Below, piece by piece: positions 12,198-24,535 of a stretch of 64,000 bases of DNA. How positions within the stretch are numbered: position 1 is the first letter of the stretch; each line of letters begins with the position of its first letter. The position numbers and the translations under genes are program-made. This DNA comes from Strongyloides papillosus (Eukaryota > Nematoda > Chromadorea > Rhabditida > Strongyloididae), in NCBI GenBank assembly GCA_005656395.1, contig SRSI01000007.1, positions 496,001 to 560,000 on the forward strand, given 5' to 3'. The notes beneath the pieces were generated by a model. The model was not told the origin of the DNA. It ran no database searches and worked only from the letters and a program-made list of their open reading frames with translations.

Positions 12198-14680
12198 TTA
12201 TCTCACGTCATTGTCAGGTGAATGATCACTATCTGTTGGTAAATTTCCATGGACACGGAGTCTGTAAAGGCATGTAAACTCTGCCCCATAGTTGCTAAGG
12301 ACTTCCATTTCAACGATGGGAGTAACTAAATTGCTATAAGTAAGAGGTATATTAAAGAATTGAAGTGGTTTTTTGGATGTATCATATACAAATCTTCCAA
12401 GATTAACTTTTGTGTCATGGTCATTGACGTCATTAAAGCTCCAAAATTGAATATCTTTCGGTGCACTGTTGACTTCCTTTGTTGGTATTAAATCGACGGA
12501 TACGTGCTCATAAGATATATTTGTTACGTGTATTGGACGGGACAAAGATATTGTCAAGTATCCCTTTTCACCTTTGAAACACCAACACTCTCCAGGGATA
12601 GTTCCTTGGGATTTTCTCTGTATAACAGTTCTTGGTGAATAACTAACATACCACAAAGGAATACCCCATAGTGATTCAACTCTTGAACGTTCATTGTATG
12701 TTTGAGTACACCTAGTTCCTAAAATAGAACCACCAGAACTCTCCAAAGCATAATCTGCCAAACCAGTTTTATCATGATCATACTTCTCAAGAAGATTCAT
12801 TATCAAAACATTAACATCTGACATATACTTATCATTGCTAAAACTAGTAGAAAGATCCTTGGTATAACGATTTGTTGTTGAAAATTCCTCCAATTTTTCC
12901 TTGAGAATATTTTGTATCTCCATTTTGAAAGCAGCAAAAGAGTCACTGAGTATCCTATCTACATAATTATTATCGGCCTTGTATCTAACCTCCTTTGTAA
13001 CACCATCTACAGAATGTTTGAAAGCAGACATTGAGGCACGTTGCTGTTCCTCCATTTTATCTTGAACAGTCTTTAATTTTTGATCCAACATAATTTTTAT
13101 ATTTGAAAGTTCTTTTGCTAAAGCAATATTAATCTCGTTCATGATATTTTCAACAGATACCGGAGATTCTTTTTCTATATGCTTTTCAATAACTTTAACT
13201 TCTTTCTCTTTAAAATTAATATTGGCAACAGCATTTTCTATTTCAACTTGAATTCTAGCTAGTAATCTTTTTGTGAATGCTTCTTCATCAAATGGAACAG
13301 CTACATTACCATCTTTTTTGGTTATAGAGATAAACGGTTTCTCCACGACTTTTGGTTCAATTGTAACAGTGTCTTCACGAGATCTAGTCACCATCCCGGC
13401 GACAACAGAAATTAATGTTGAGTACAAAAGATATAAAGAATAAAATATGTATGATAATATATCATGTATCAATTGAAATACATATGCAAGCATAGAATCA
13501 ATAAACTCTCTCAGTGTTGATAAAAATCTTACGAAACCATAATAAGCACCATAAAAATAAGCATTACTCTTTTCAACGATAACACCTGAGTCCTCAGAAA
13601 GCTTACTATACACATCAGATGTGTAATCAATTCCTTTATGATAAACATCACCAGCAAAATTAACACCTCTACTCTTTATTGTATCCGCACTTTTTATTGC
13701 TTGGGAAACGAAATCACCAATAACTTTGTTTGAAAGATCGATCTTCTTAGCAATATTTTCGTTGTCATGACCATTGAGAAGGAAAAACAATAGAGCAGCC
13801 AATAAGACGATGAATAGTGGTATGAGACAAAAATAACAAAAACCAAATTTCTTACCAGCACCCGATGTTCTCCTTACAGTTGTCCTTGAAGTCTCAGTTC
13901 CTTCTTTCTCCATATTATTATTCAAAAAACTAGATGTCACAGCTTTCCCTTTAGATGAAATAACAGATATAACGTTATAGGTGCACCCAATTATTGAACT
14001 AAAAAATTTTGAAATACTATCCCTAAAAAATCTCCAAACAACAGTAGTTTTGGAAGGAGTTCTATTGACACGAGTAACACGGCTAAATATATTTTGTACC
14101 TTTACAGGACGTGTCCGTAGGACGGATGATTTAATCTCACAATTGTGGTAATTATCGTCACTGTACGAGGCACTTAATGGATCATTCATATCAAAGAAAA
14201 ATAATAGTATTTGATAAATGTGTCTTTCAAAAAAGTAATATGTCACAGAGAGTAGTTGAAAGAAAAACTGAAATAAAATACCAAAGTATTTTTTGACTTT
14301 ACGTGGTAGGGGAAAGTAACGTGTGTGAAAGTATGATTTCCACGTACCCTCGACGATTGTCTCTTGTCCCAACCTTTGTCTGGCTAGATTTGAAATTTGG
14401 TAACCGAATTGACCATTTTTATCATAAACAACACTAAAACAAGTACAGTAGGTTAGGTAAACAAAAAACTTTTTAACATATTACATACCTTTTGGCTAGA
14501 TTATAATCTGTTCTCAATGGAGTTCTGGTATCCAGTATCTCTCTCATTTCCTCCGCAGTTAGGGGTGGCGAATTTGCTGTACTATAAATAAAAAAAAAAG
14601 GTGAGAATTAATAAAATACCATATCCAGATATTCGTTAGATTAAAATTAATGATAAGACAACATACCGAAAACCATGCAT
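12198..14680 (-). CDS. unc-84: SUN-domain inner nuclear membrane protein (LINC complex)
   Basis: Three exons: a 14-base first coding exon 14667-14680, then 14489-14581 and 12198-14433; introns of 85 and 55 bases; 780 aa. A nucleoplasmic N-terminal region precedes a hydrophobic segment near residues 230-255 (CLIPLFIVLLAALLFFLL). A lumenal region with coiled-coil character follows (about residues 420-560). The C-terminal SUN domain (about 600-775) starts GGSILGTRCTQTY and includes WYVSYSPRTVIQ, GECWCFKGEKGYLTI and APKDIQFWSF. SUN proteins bind KASH proteins in the perinuclear space and tether nuclei to the cytoskeleton. The fit is best to UNC-84; the other worm SUN protein is shorter. TTCTCTAG at 14688-14689 is a likely trans-splice acceptor. 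Confidence 0.92.
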
Positions 14681-15909
14681 GACTGATCTAGAGAACACAA
14701 AAGAAAATATTCTTCTTTCTCATAAATAAATTTTGAATAAAAGTAATAAAAAAATAATAGAAATAAGCAAATGAATAAAATATTTTGGCAAATTATGTAG
14801 TGTGTTAGTACAATAAGATCAAAATCTCTAACAATTCGCAGTCTATAAAGATTTTGTTTATGAATAAATTTAAATTTTAGGTAATTAGTAATACATTAAT
14901 ATTCGAATTTGATCGAATAAAGTTTAATGGCAATCAAATATCAAAAATGAGACAGTTGTGAAACATAGATCAAACAATAAATAATACCTCACCCCGTTTA
15001 AAGAAACGTCGAAATAATTTAACTCAAAATGATTGCGGCTACCGTTGACAAAGACATTCAATTTTTAGTAGCCGAGTTACAACAAAAAAAATAATGTTAC
15101 AATATTTAACGAACAAATTCAAAAGGTCATATATAAACATATACCTCAACCACAAAAATTACGAGGATAACATGGAAAAAATAGTAGGTTCAAATAGTAG
15201 ATATTTAAATATGAAAATATCAATAAATGACAATAATTTTATGTATTTAACGAAACAACAGAATACTGTTAAAAAACACTCGTATAACTTGACATTTAAA
15301 TATGTTTCTCATTTAATACACATTTTATTATAATTCTTCTTACTACAATAAAATGATAAAACAATTGACAAAGACATTTACTCAATGTTAAGAAAAAAGT
15401 TATCAAAGGTTAGATCTTTACAATGGCATTTCTTAAACTAATACTTAAATAGCTGAATAAATGAACCGAAAAATGTATAGGCAGATAAACAGTTAAGAGT
15501 GATAGTCGACCTTTTATCATAAAATGTTTGTAAACAAACACATATTAACACTCCCTACATTAAATCCCCCATTGTCATTATTAATTAGGAGGGAAAGTGC
15601 TACATATCAATTTAATAAAATAATATTAATTAGATACAAATAATAATAGTATCAAAAAATATGATTGGCGCCTTTTTCCATTAATTACACAGGAATGGAA
15701 ATTTTTATTGCAAGAGATGGAGTATAAAAAAAGGGCGCAAAAGGCGCATAATATTAAAAGAACATTGTTGGGAAAGTGTGTATAACTCTGTAAACACACG
15801 TGCATACACAACCCTCGAGGGTGATTTATCTTCTTATTGATATATATATATATTTTGTGAGATTAATTACACATAAAGATTTATTAATTTCTTTTCATAT
15901 TTAGTGATA
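14681..15909. other. divergent intergenic region, SUN gene to RNF181
   Basis: No supported gene. Short open frames at 15094-15333 (+) and 15626-15811 (-) have noise-like composition. The RNF181-proximal part holds several GGCGC motifs (15666-15750), an abutting GTAAACA/CACGTG pair (15790-15802), and a trans-splice acceptor at 15903-15904. Confidence 0.55.
15790..15802 (+). promoter_or_regulatory. abutting forkhead (GTAAACA) and E-box (CACGTG) sites
   Basis: GTAAACA at 15790-15796 is the canonical FOXO/DAF-16 core. CACGTG at 15797-15802 is the palindromic E-box used by HLH-30/TFEB and Myc-family factors. They abut with no spacer about 108 bases upstream of the RNF181 ATG. Function is inferred from the motifs only. 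Confidence 0.35.
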
Positions 15910-16427
15910 ATGGATGATTACCTGGCTGAACATGCTCCAGAACCATCGAGTGAGGAAAGGGCAATCGCAATGTTACGTTTCTTCTCCGAGTATAACCACC
16001 TCCAGGCTGCTTATGAAATGTACATAAGTTTGAAGGGTGAATTAGCAGCCAAAGCTGATCCCAAAGTTGTGGCTTCATTACCAAGAGCCATAAGCAAAGA
16101 TTTATGCTCCGAGTGTACGTTATACAAAATAAACAAATTACTCACAATCCTAAATCTTTTTAATTTTTAGCACAATGTACCATTTGTTTAAATTATTTTG
16201 GTGAAAAAGATCCCAACCCAACTTCTGAGGTAATGATAATGCCTTGTGATCATAAATTTCACTCTTCATGCCTTAAAATGTGGCTTGATAGGGCTGCTGC
16301 ATGTCCATTGTGTAGAAAAGACCTACCAAGTAACGATGAGTTTATGGATGAGTTGAAGAAAAAGATTGAGAGAGAACAGAAACGTCAGGCTGATATTGAT
16401 GAACTTCATGATTCTATGTATATGTAA
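15910..16427 (+). CDS. RNF181: E3 ubiquitin-protein ligase RNF181-like
   Basis: Exons 15910-16114 and 16171-16427, with a 56-base intron; 153 aa, the same length as human RNF181. The N terminus MDDYLAEHAPEPSSEE resembles the family start. The splice restores SESQCTICLNYF. The RING-H2 finger runs about residues 71-115: CTIC, PCDHKFHSSC, CPLC. The C-terminal tail is charged and ends LHDSMYM, as in the vertebrate protein. It should act as a RING E3 ligase with E2 partners; substrates are unknown. The start is the first ATG after an acceptor-like CATATTTAG. Confidence 0.93.
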
Positions 16428-16851
16428 CTTTTTTTATTTTTTCTAAAGAGACAAACAAAGATTTTTACTATAATTAATGTTTTGGCATTCTTTTTTTTAG
16501 TATTACTATCAATGGGTATGTCTTTTAATTATAGAGTAATTGCATATATTAAATGTTTACTATTAATTTTGAAAATATAAAATATTATACTGTTCTCAAT
16601 TTACATTGATGAATACAAAAACAATCCGGTTCTAATTCTCGTTTTTTTTGTATCCAAATATTTACGGTGCTTTTATTTTAAATTAATTAACTAAGATTTT
16701 GAAAGGGATAAGATAAATACCTAATTCTATTTTGATTATAATGTAAAAGAAGGATGTACGGTTATTTTAAAATTTTATAAAAACACTTCCAATATATTAT
16801 ACAGAAATATAAAAAAAATTAAGAATACATATAAAAATCATAACAATAAAA
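16428..16851. other. convergent intergenic region
   Basis: 3' flanks of RNF181 (+) and a secreted protein gene (-). AT-rich with T runs, and nothing else visible. Confidence 0.6.
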
Positions 16852-17756
16852 TTATTGTGGTATAATTGTCGTTGGTGGGGGAAGAGAAGTGTTTACAGTC
16901 TTGGGTGATAACGTTGTCAGGAAGGTATTTCCGTCATTTTTTTTATTATTCTTTCTTTTGAATTGCCTTGTATTGATATGTGATGTAACGACACGTCCTT
17001 TTTCAGATGTTGGAGTTGTTGTATTGTTGTTAGAATTTGGTTTCACTGTAGTTTGGTTTTTCTTTCTACCACCTTTCCATTTTCCTGGCTTATTCTCATC
17101 GTTTCCTTTGTTTTTTGATTGTAGTTCATTGAGTCTTTTACCAGAGTCACCATCTCCGTGTGAAATTCTGAAATGTGGTTTATGCCTATTGCTGATTCCC
17201 TTTTTTCCGGTAGAATTCTTTTTTCCTTTTATATCTCCATCTGTCTTCTTTTTTGTTGGTTGTGGTTTTGTTGCACTGTATATCTCATTAAGTTCAGAGA
17301 GTTTATCGGCAATTTTTGTTAATCTACGGAGTTCCTTTTGAAGAATCATCAATTGGTGCTTGGTTTTATTTCTCACTACAATAATATAAATAAATTTTTT
17401 CAAAAATACTTACAAGTAGTTGCAGATTCAGTGCTATTTTCATTTGATTTTTTATTTGTGTATGAAACACTTTTGTCATTAGTAGAAGTTTTGTTTTCGG
17501 TTTCAAGAATTAATTTCTTCAATTTGAATAATTTATTTTGATTACGAGCTTTGATTTTTCTTTTTCCATCGGTATTTGTTTTGTTTCCAGAAAGATTACC
17601 TGATAAGAATTTAATTTTATTATGAACTATAGCATTATTACTAGTTGTTGTATCAACAGTAGTAGGAGTAGTTTGTTCTTCTGATTCAGATACTACTAAT
17701 GATATAATAGCAAAAATATAAATAACTATAAACAACGAAAATTGTAGAATTTTCAT
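16852..17756 (-). CDS. secreted basic low-complexity protein, unknown function
   Basis: Exons 17414-17756 and 16852-17375, with a 38-base intron; 288 aa. A clear signal peptide (KILQFSLFIVIYIFAIISLVVS) is followed by a Thr/Asn-rich segment. A short Leu-rich amphipathic stretch follows (HQLMILQKELRRLTKIADKL). After it comes a strongly basic Lys/Gly/Asn/Thr-rich tail that ends in a Pro/Thr cluster (PPPTTIIPQ). There are no cysteine pairs and no recognised domain. It may be an extracellular matrix, cuticle-associated or secreted disordered protein. The splice is supported by phase and by strong donor and acceptor sites. Confidence 0.7.
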
Positions 17757-18883
17757 TTTAATAATTATCGTTTTCCAAATATTTCTCCTTTTATATGGTA
17801 CCCGATAATATTATAAGATATATTTATTAACCGGTTGGATGTCTGACAGAAATGGGCAGTTTAAATTTTTTAACAAGGAAATATATGTTGTCTTTGATTT
17901 ATAGATGTCACCAATTATGTATTTATCACTAATGTTTTTATATTTGTCATTATTGCAAAGATAATTGTAGAAATTTATCTTGTAAAATTAAAAAAAAGTT
18001 TATGAATTTGTAATTTAAGTTATAAGTTAAAATTATTTTCATAAGTGATGGTTATATTGGATATGAAGTATTTTATTAGAATAAGGATGTATCACGTTAA
18101 AAACAACTTAATCTTTTATATTTAATTTACCTTTAACAGATGGATAATTTTTTAGAAGAAAAAAATCCTTTTTATGATTAATTACTGCAAATTAGGAGTT
18201 TCTCGATTTTCCATTAACTTCCACTAAGTTCAATTATATCCCATTAAAGTATAAATTCCAATTTTTTTATATTTTGAATAATCTTTATCTCAGATCACTA
18301 AACTCGCATCCATAAAGAATAAGTTTTGTCAAAAAGTGGTATGTCAAATTTGATTAATGTTAAAAATTTTTTTTATTGGATAGAGCATAAATCAAGAAAT
18401 ATCTAAACCAATTATTAAACACTAGTTCTTGTTTAATTGTGTTTATTAAAATTGTTTTAGAAATACAGGATAAAAATATTGGTAATTATTGTTGTGATAA
18501 GATTAAATAAATGCTATTTACAACTTAAGAAGCGTAAAAATGGAGCCATTCAAGTGGTCAATTAATGGGATTTACGTTAAAAGCATAATTTTTGGTTTAA
18601 AAATATTAAAGTTAACAAGCTAATTTTTATAAAATAATAAACAAAATTTATAAAATAATAAACAAAATACTTTTAAACAAACAATACATTAAAAAGAGAC
18701 TGTTGTTATATCTTATGCAATTAAATGTAATTAGTTGTGCTTTATTGTACAATATTTTGTAGAAGTATAACATTAAAACTGATAATTAAAATTGAAACTA
18801 TGCAAATTTTTTAATCTCAATATTGTAATTTCAAAATGATAATTATATATTTGTAATTTTTATCAAATAAGATGTTATTAAAA
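17757..18883. other. AT-rich intergenic region
   Basis: No gene is visible except the microgene at its right edge. Contains an exact tandem duplication at 18626-18667 and an octamer ATGCAAAT at 18800-18807. Confidence 0.55.
18626..18667. repeat. exact 2 x 21-bp tandem duplication
   Basis: The unit (TTTATAAAATAATAAACAAA plus a final A) occurs twice head-to-tail at 18626-18646 and 18647-18667. Each copy holds an ATAAACA-type forkhead-like core, although AT-rich chance similarity is possible. Confidence 0.6.
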
Positions 18884-19026
18884 TGGACGAGGGAAAATAT
18901 AAAGATCCTGAAGGTATGTTTTAAATTACTATTTTAAACTGTTGTTTTTTAGCAGAAAAATTCTTTAACCAAACTGATAAAGAAATGTCAACCGATTGTA
19001 ATGTTGTTGACTTAAATAATACATAA
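18884..19026 (+). CDS. candidate spliced microgene, 34 aa
   Basis: ATG at 18884 opens MDEGKYKDPEAEKFFNQT. Exons are 18884-18913 and 18953-19026, joined over a 39-base intron with a strong GTATGT donor and a TTTTTTAG acceptor. Read through, it is a 34-residue acidic, hydrophilic peptide ending VVDLNNT and TAA. It lacks a signal peptide and a known domain. The combination of good splice signals, correct phase and a normal amino-acid mix supports a real short ORF, but it may instead be a 5' part of a longer transcript or chance. Confidence 0.35.
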
Positions 19027-19454
19027 TTCAAATAAACAGTTTTTTTTATCAATAAAGCATTATATGAAAGTTTTTACAAGTAGAAATTGAATGTTATTTT
19101 AAAGTTACATGTTATTTGATAAAATTATTTTTAAAAATCAAAGTTTTTATTGTTTTACACGTTCTCAGATATTTGTTTTTATCTCATTTATATCTTATAA
19201 ATTTTCCAGATCATATAAAAAGTCAGTAATATAAATGATAAGACAATTTTCTCGAAATAGCTTTTATGTTTAATCATAAAAAGCAATATAAATTTTCGAC
19301 TGTTATACCTATAAGATATAACTCTTAAAAAAAAGCAGTACAACTCATTATGACGTTATCTTATCATTGTTGTCATTTTTAAAACTATAACTGTAATTTA
19401 TATTGTCATAATGAATTCTACTACAACTAAAATATCTGTGTAATTTTTTTTAAA
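19027..19454. other. AT-rich spacer before the Rab gene
   Basis: No feature is seen beyond AT-rich sequence upstream of the Rab start. Confidence 0.55.
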
Positions 19455-20233
19455 ATGTTCGAACAATACTATGATAATGATGATGTAAGTTTTAGCATTC
19501 CTAAGATTCTATAATAAAAAAGTTCTTTTAGGATAAAAATAATGAAGAAGTAAGGTGTGATAAAGAAACAGTTCAAAGATTGTATAAAATACTAATTATT
19601 GGTGATCCTGGAACGGGGAAATCAAGCATAATAAGGCAATTTGTTCAAAACACATATACACAACATTACAAAGCAACGGTTGGTGTTGATTTTGCCACTA
19701 AAATTCTTATGTATGATGATGGTACACTATTAAGATTACAATTATGGGATGTCTCTGGACAGGATAGATTCAGTAATTTGACAAGAGTTTATTTCAAAGA
19801 TGCTCATGGAGCAATTGTTGTAACAGATTGCCTGAGAAAAGATACTTTAGAAGGTGGTTTAAAATGGAAGAATGACCTAGATAATAAGATAAGGTTAGCA
19901 GATGGAAATTTGATACCTACAATATGTGTAGCAAATAAGTGTGATGTAAAAAAGGACTTAGATGAAGAGGAATTTAACAAGTTTGCTAAAGAAAACAATT
20001 TTTGCAAAGGAATGATATGTAGTGCAAAAGAAAATATCGCCATTGAAAATATTTTTAGAGAACTTTCAAAAGTTATTCTAGAAACAGACAAACAAGGCCT
20101 ATATGAGATACCCGCATACTTGAGAGACTCAAACACCTACCGCCTATCTGATTTGTCATCTGAGGTCTACCAACGTATCGATAAAAAAAACACTAAATCA
20201 CATGGTTTCATAAAAAGTTTTTGCTGTCAATAG
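19455..20233 (+). CDS. glo-1: Rab32/38-family small GTPase, GLO-1-like
   Basis: A short first exon, 19455-19484, and a second, 19532-20233, with a 47-base intron; 243 aa. G1 is GDPGTGKSS, switch I includes ATVGVDFA, G3 is WDVSGQDRFSNLTRVYF, G4 is ANKCDVK and G5 is CSAKEN. The NLTRVYFKDAHGAIVV stretch after G3 is typical of the Rab32/38/29 clade, whose worm member GLO-1 builds lysosome-related gut granules. The C terminus KSFCCQ supplies two prenylatable cysteines. G3 has SGQ where Rab32 family members often have AGQ, a conservative change. It could be another Rab32-clade paralogue. Confidence 0.88.
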
Positions 20234-20360
20234 TTAAATAAAATTTATTAGAAAAAATTGTTTTGTCATTTGTAATCAAATGTATTTAAATACATTAATC
20301 ATCCAATTTCATATTTTCTCATCTTCCAAAACAAATATAATAAAGATATGTCTTTTAAAG

Positions 20361-23300
20361 TTATTTCTTTACAGTCTTACCAATTGTTTTCCACGGAAGT
20401 TCAGTGGTTTTTTTTGATTTATTAACTGTACTTATTATGGTTGGAGTTGATGTTGTGATTTTTGGACTTTTCCCACTACTCCAAGCTGAGGAGGATAAGG
20501 TATTTGAGTTGTTGGGTGATGAGGTAACTCCCAGTAAATCACCAAGATTGAATTTTAATGGGGCTTTCTCATGGATTTCTGGGTCATCCGGAACAATGTT
20601 TGGTGTCTCCCAATTCTTAGAGGATGATAGTAATGATGGCTTCGAAGGAACACTTTTACATGGAATATGAAGATTAGACGAAATAGATGAATAAGAATGA
20701 CTGTTATTATTAGCGATAACAGGTGCTGGGGCCGGAGCTATTGTAGGTGTAACAGGTGTATGGACCGTTGGTGCTGGTTGTGTTACATTATTTTTCTGTT
20801 TTTTACTTTTCTTTGATGTTTGGATAGTGAAACCAACAGCTTGTGCTGGAGCGGAAAGGTCATCTTTTTCCAGTTTGGCTTTCAATGAACGTGATCTAAT
20901 GTCAGATCTCTTTTCAAGGAACTGTTTAATGAATTTCTTGACAGCTGACGAATCTCCGAAATATGTGTGGAAATAGTCTTCTACTTCCGATGGATGTTCT
21001 ACATCAATAATAAAACTGCAAAACACCTCATAATCGACATTCTTTTTCAAAACTTTCAATTTCTCACGAAGCCAAACTTCTAATTCTTTCCTTGAGCTTA
21101 TTTCTTTCTCATCTATTGGACTCTTTGGAGCCTCCTTTGGTTCTTCTACTATTTTACTATCATTTTCATTGTTCCAAGTGCTACAATTGGCCTTAGGAGA
21201 TGCCTCCTTAACACCTTTACCTGCATTGTTTGCTTGTGGTATTTTCTTTTGAACAGTCTCAGCGAAATTTATTGGAGCAACATTTTTTACCTCAACTGTA
21301 CTCCATGCAGGTTTGTTCGTTGCCTTTGTTGAATTATTAGAAATCACATCACCTATATTAAAAGTTAATTTACTCTTTTCATTTATAGATGGATCATCCG
21401 GCATAATATTTGGAGAGTCCCAAACTTTTTGTGTTGCCAATATAGGTGGCTTTTGAATCTGCGTCTTTGGTGCTGTTTCTAAATTACTAAGAGTACTCCT
21501 ACCACTCTTTAAAGTAGTTGAACTTAAACCTTTAATCACCGTTTCACTTTTCTTTCCTTTCTTAGGTTTTTGTTGTGTAGATACCCAATTAGATGTCTCA
21601 TCATTTGTTATAACTATAAAAATAAGACAAAAAATTCTAAAGAAATAAACATACCATTACATTTATTACTAGAATCTATATTTTTACTTTGATTCTTACT
21701 ATCATACAACAATTCCTCACTGAATTGTTTCTCCCCAATAGAATTCTCATTATGATCATTAGAAAATTCAGATTCTATATTACTACCTGCATTTTCATAA
21801 TGTTCCTCGTCTTCCAATTTTTGTATACCTAAATTACTACTTCGCCCATCTGAGGCTTTTTCCATAATTCCGAGTCTTTCTTTCTCTAACTGACTGCTAA
21901 TAAAATCTCTCCAATGCTCAAAATTCATTTGTTGACCGGCTCCTTTATAGTAAAAATCTACCATTATAAATTCTTCATGTACCCTGGGAGATTGTGCTGA
22001 AACGAAAGGATTCCTTTCATTTGCTGTCTTCATAAGATCAATCAATCTTGCCCATTTCTTCAAAGGACCACCATATATAAGAAATCTGATATAAGGACTT
22101 AAATCTCCCGAAATAAAACGCACAGACAAATCAGAAGCATCATATGGACCACTTTGATTTCCCTCCACAGATAGTACCGTCCACTGTAACTTTTCACGAT
22201 TATGATGCCATTTAGGATATGGTAAAATTTCAACCATTACTATAGCGTCACCTTTGAATAAATCATCCTGATTTTCAGACCTGGTATTTATTGAATTTTC
22301 CGGTACAGTATCATAAATATTATTCATTGTAAAAGATTCTTCAGGGCCGAATTGAGTCATATTGTTCATGGAGAATAAAGGATGTGTTGGACCAGACATC
22401 ATTTGGAGAGGATTAAAGTTCCGGTAGTTTTGCATTTCTTGTTCAAGAGATAATCGTTGCTGTGCCATTAGTCTTGTAAAAGGATCCATTGCTGCTGCAT
22501 TGTTAGTAAGGCCATTTTTGAATGGTAGGAATGGAGGGAATGGTGGCAATAATGGAGGTTCAGCTGTTTCTAACGGTACATTAAACATATTCAAATTTTT
22601 AGACAATCCATTAGAATCTAATGATCCTATATTATTTTGGAAGGAATCTAAAGGAAAATTAAGAGGGTTCTGTAAAAGTGGCAATCTTCCATTTGAAAAA
22701 CCATTCATATCAATACCATAAGAATTCATACTACTATTAAAATTAGTATTTATTCCTTGATCTGCCAAATGATTCCATTGATTGGGAGGAGAATTAGGAA
22801 AATCACTAAAATTACTATTATATGTTTCCAGTGGATCAGTGTCAAATTTTAATCTAAAGTCATTGTTAACCTCCAGATCATAATGATTGTCTTTTCCTAA
22901 ATTATCATTTAAAATATTTTCTGTAATTTTTTCAGGAAGATTAAACGATTCTCTTCTATTTGTATCTCTTTCTAAGCCAAATTTATTTTCCTTTTTCTGT
23001 GGTAGTGAACTTTTTAATGGTGTACCTGTACCTTCAGTAGCAGATTTACACCTCCAATTATCATCCAACTCACTTTTCATAGGATAACTTTTACCAATCC
23101 TATATTTATCTGGTGTACCAAATGTTTTTTTACCTCCATCCGATGAGGTTGCACTTTTAGTTCCATCTCTCCAATTTTGATCCAAAGCACTACTTACTGG
23201 TGTACTAGTTTTAGATGGAGTAACTGTAACACTTTTTCTAAACTTCTGGGAAACCTTTTCCCACTCTCCATCGGTACTTTTTTGATTTTTGTGTTGTTGA

Positions 23301-23455
23301 AGAAACTTTTTAGAAGGCTCTTTACTTTCACTATTCGACATCGTCTTAAAGAAACGTTTCTCACTTGAAAAGAAACAGTTCCCTTCCAGTTCCTTTGGAC
23401 TAGGATCATTCATGGTGTTGATGTAGCTTTCAATAGCGTCTTTTGAAATTGACAT
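20361..23455 (-). CDS. GYF-domain protein, GIGYF-like translational repressor
   Basis: Exons 21655-23455 and 20361-21613, with a 41-base intron; 1017 aa, mostly disordered. The GYF domain is near residues 420-480: LQWTVLSVEGNQSGPYDASDL, then SVRFISGDLSP and RFLIYGGPLKKWARLIDL. GYF domains bind proline-rich peptides, and GIGYF proteins link 4EHP to mRNA decay and translational repression. An N-terminal region has repeated LDQNWRDG/LDDNWR motifs. The C-terminal half has a conserved-looking helical block, LEVWLREKLKVLKKNVDYEVF, as in GIGYF C termini. Two related segments, KVWDSPNIMPDDPSINEK and KNWETPNIVPDDPEIHEK, form an internal repeat, each followed by a LTFNIGD/LKFNLGD stretch. Confidence 0.85.
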
Positions 23456-24535
23456 TGTAGAAAAGTTAAAATTGGTGATTTCTTAAAAAGAAGGTGATCA
23501 AAGATAACTCAACTGAACAAGATATGCTGAAAATTTAAAACATTAAAAGCATATAAACAAAACAAATTTAAAAATAATGATACCACACACACATATCCTA
23601 TTGTCATGGAAATTTTAAGATACCCCGTTAAGCGACACGTATTCAAATGGAAATATTTAACAGAAATGGATTATATAAATGGTTTTGGAATAAGATATTT
23701 TCCAATGATCATATATTTTTAAATTTCCCTACATATATGTATCAGTTTTTAGCGAAAACAAGAGAAAAATATAGGCACAAAAAATGTGGTAATAAATTAT
23801 AATTAGAAGAAAAGTTAGATGTAAACTTGTTCTTTAGTTTCAAGCTTATCAATTAAATGTACATAGATAATGTGTTTTAGTATCACTTAAATAATCATAC
23901 GAATTGGAATAATATGTCCCTTTTTATAGAGGGGACAAAAGTAAATCGTACTTCCTATATTCACACCACTAAAAGGTTTTTTTTGTAGTGTTAGAGATAT
24001 GTGGTGTGTACTAGTTGAGTGATAATAAGTAAACTTTATGCCAATATACCACAACTTGTTAATTTTCCTCGAAATTAATTTTTTTCTACAATCAATATTA
24101 AGGAGGAAAAAAACTATACACCTGTACCTATGGTTAGCACTAAAAAAAACTTTTTGTTTGTTATCAAACGATTTAATATGTGTCACAGATATAAACGACA
24201 TCGCATACATCAACTAAATCAAGATAAACAAGAAAATGCACATCTGAGCAGATTAAAATAAAAAAGCATTTGCTTTTGTTTCTTCATGTTTTCATAACTT
24301 AACGAAATATATAAGAAAAAGCAATCATTTTTATTTATAAAAAAAACAAACATATCCTCAGGGAAGACCAAAAATATTCCATCAATTTATTGAACAAATT
24401 CTGGACTTTCTTTGTTTAGAGGCAAAAAATTTCTACAAATTACACTCCTTCCAACCATAACAAAAATAATTTATTGGTTGTTTTCGATTAAATATTTATT
24501 CTTCTCCAACATTTCATGCATTTATGCTATCGTAT
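23456..24535. other. AT-rich intergenic region
   Basis: Upstream of the GYF gene. A 108-codon open frame on the minus strand (23887-24213) is rich in Ile/Lys/Phe/Tyr and shows no motif, so it is not called. Confidence 0.5.

Noticed and set aside
15094..15333. 79-codon plus-strand frame
   Set aside because: Noise-like composition, no homology signal, no splice or start context.
15626..15811. 61-codon minus-strand frame in the RNF181 upstream region
   Set aside because: Hydrophobic, but no matching exons and it overlaps promoter-like motifs.
23887..24213. 108-codon minus-strand frame
   Set aside because: Ile/Lys/Phe-rich with no recognisable domain; expected length by chance given many AT-rich frames.
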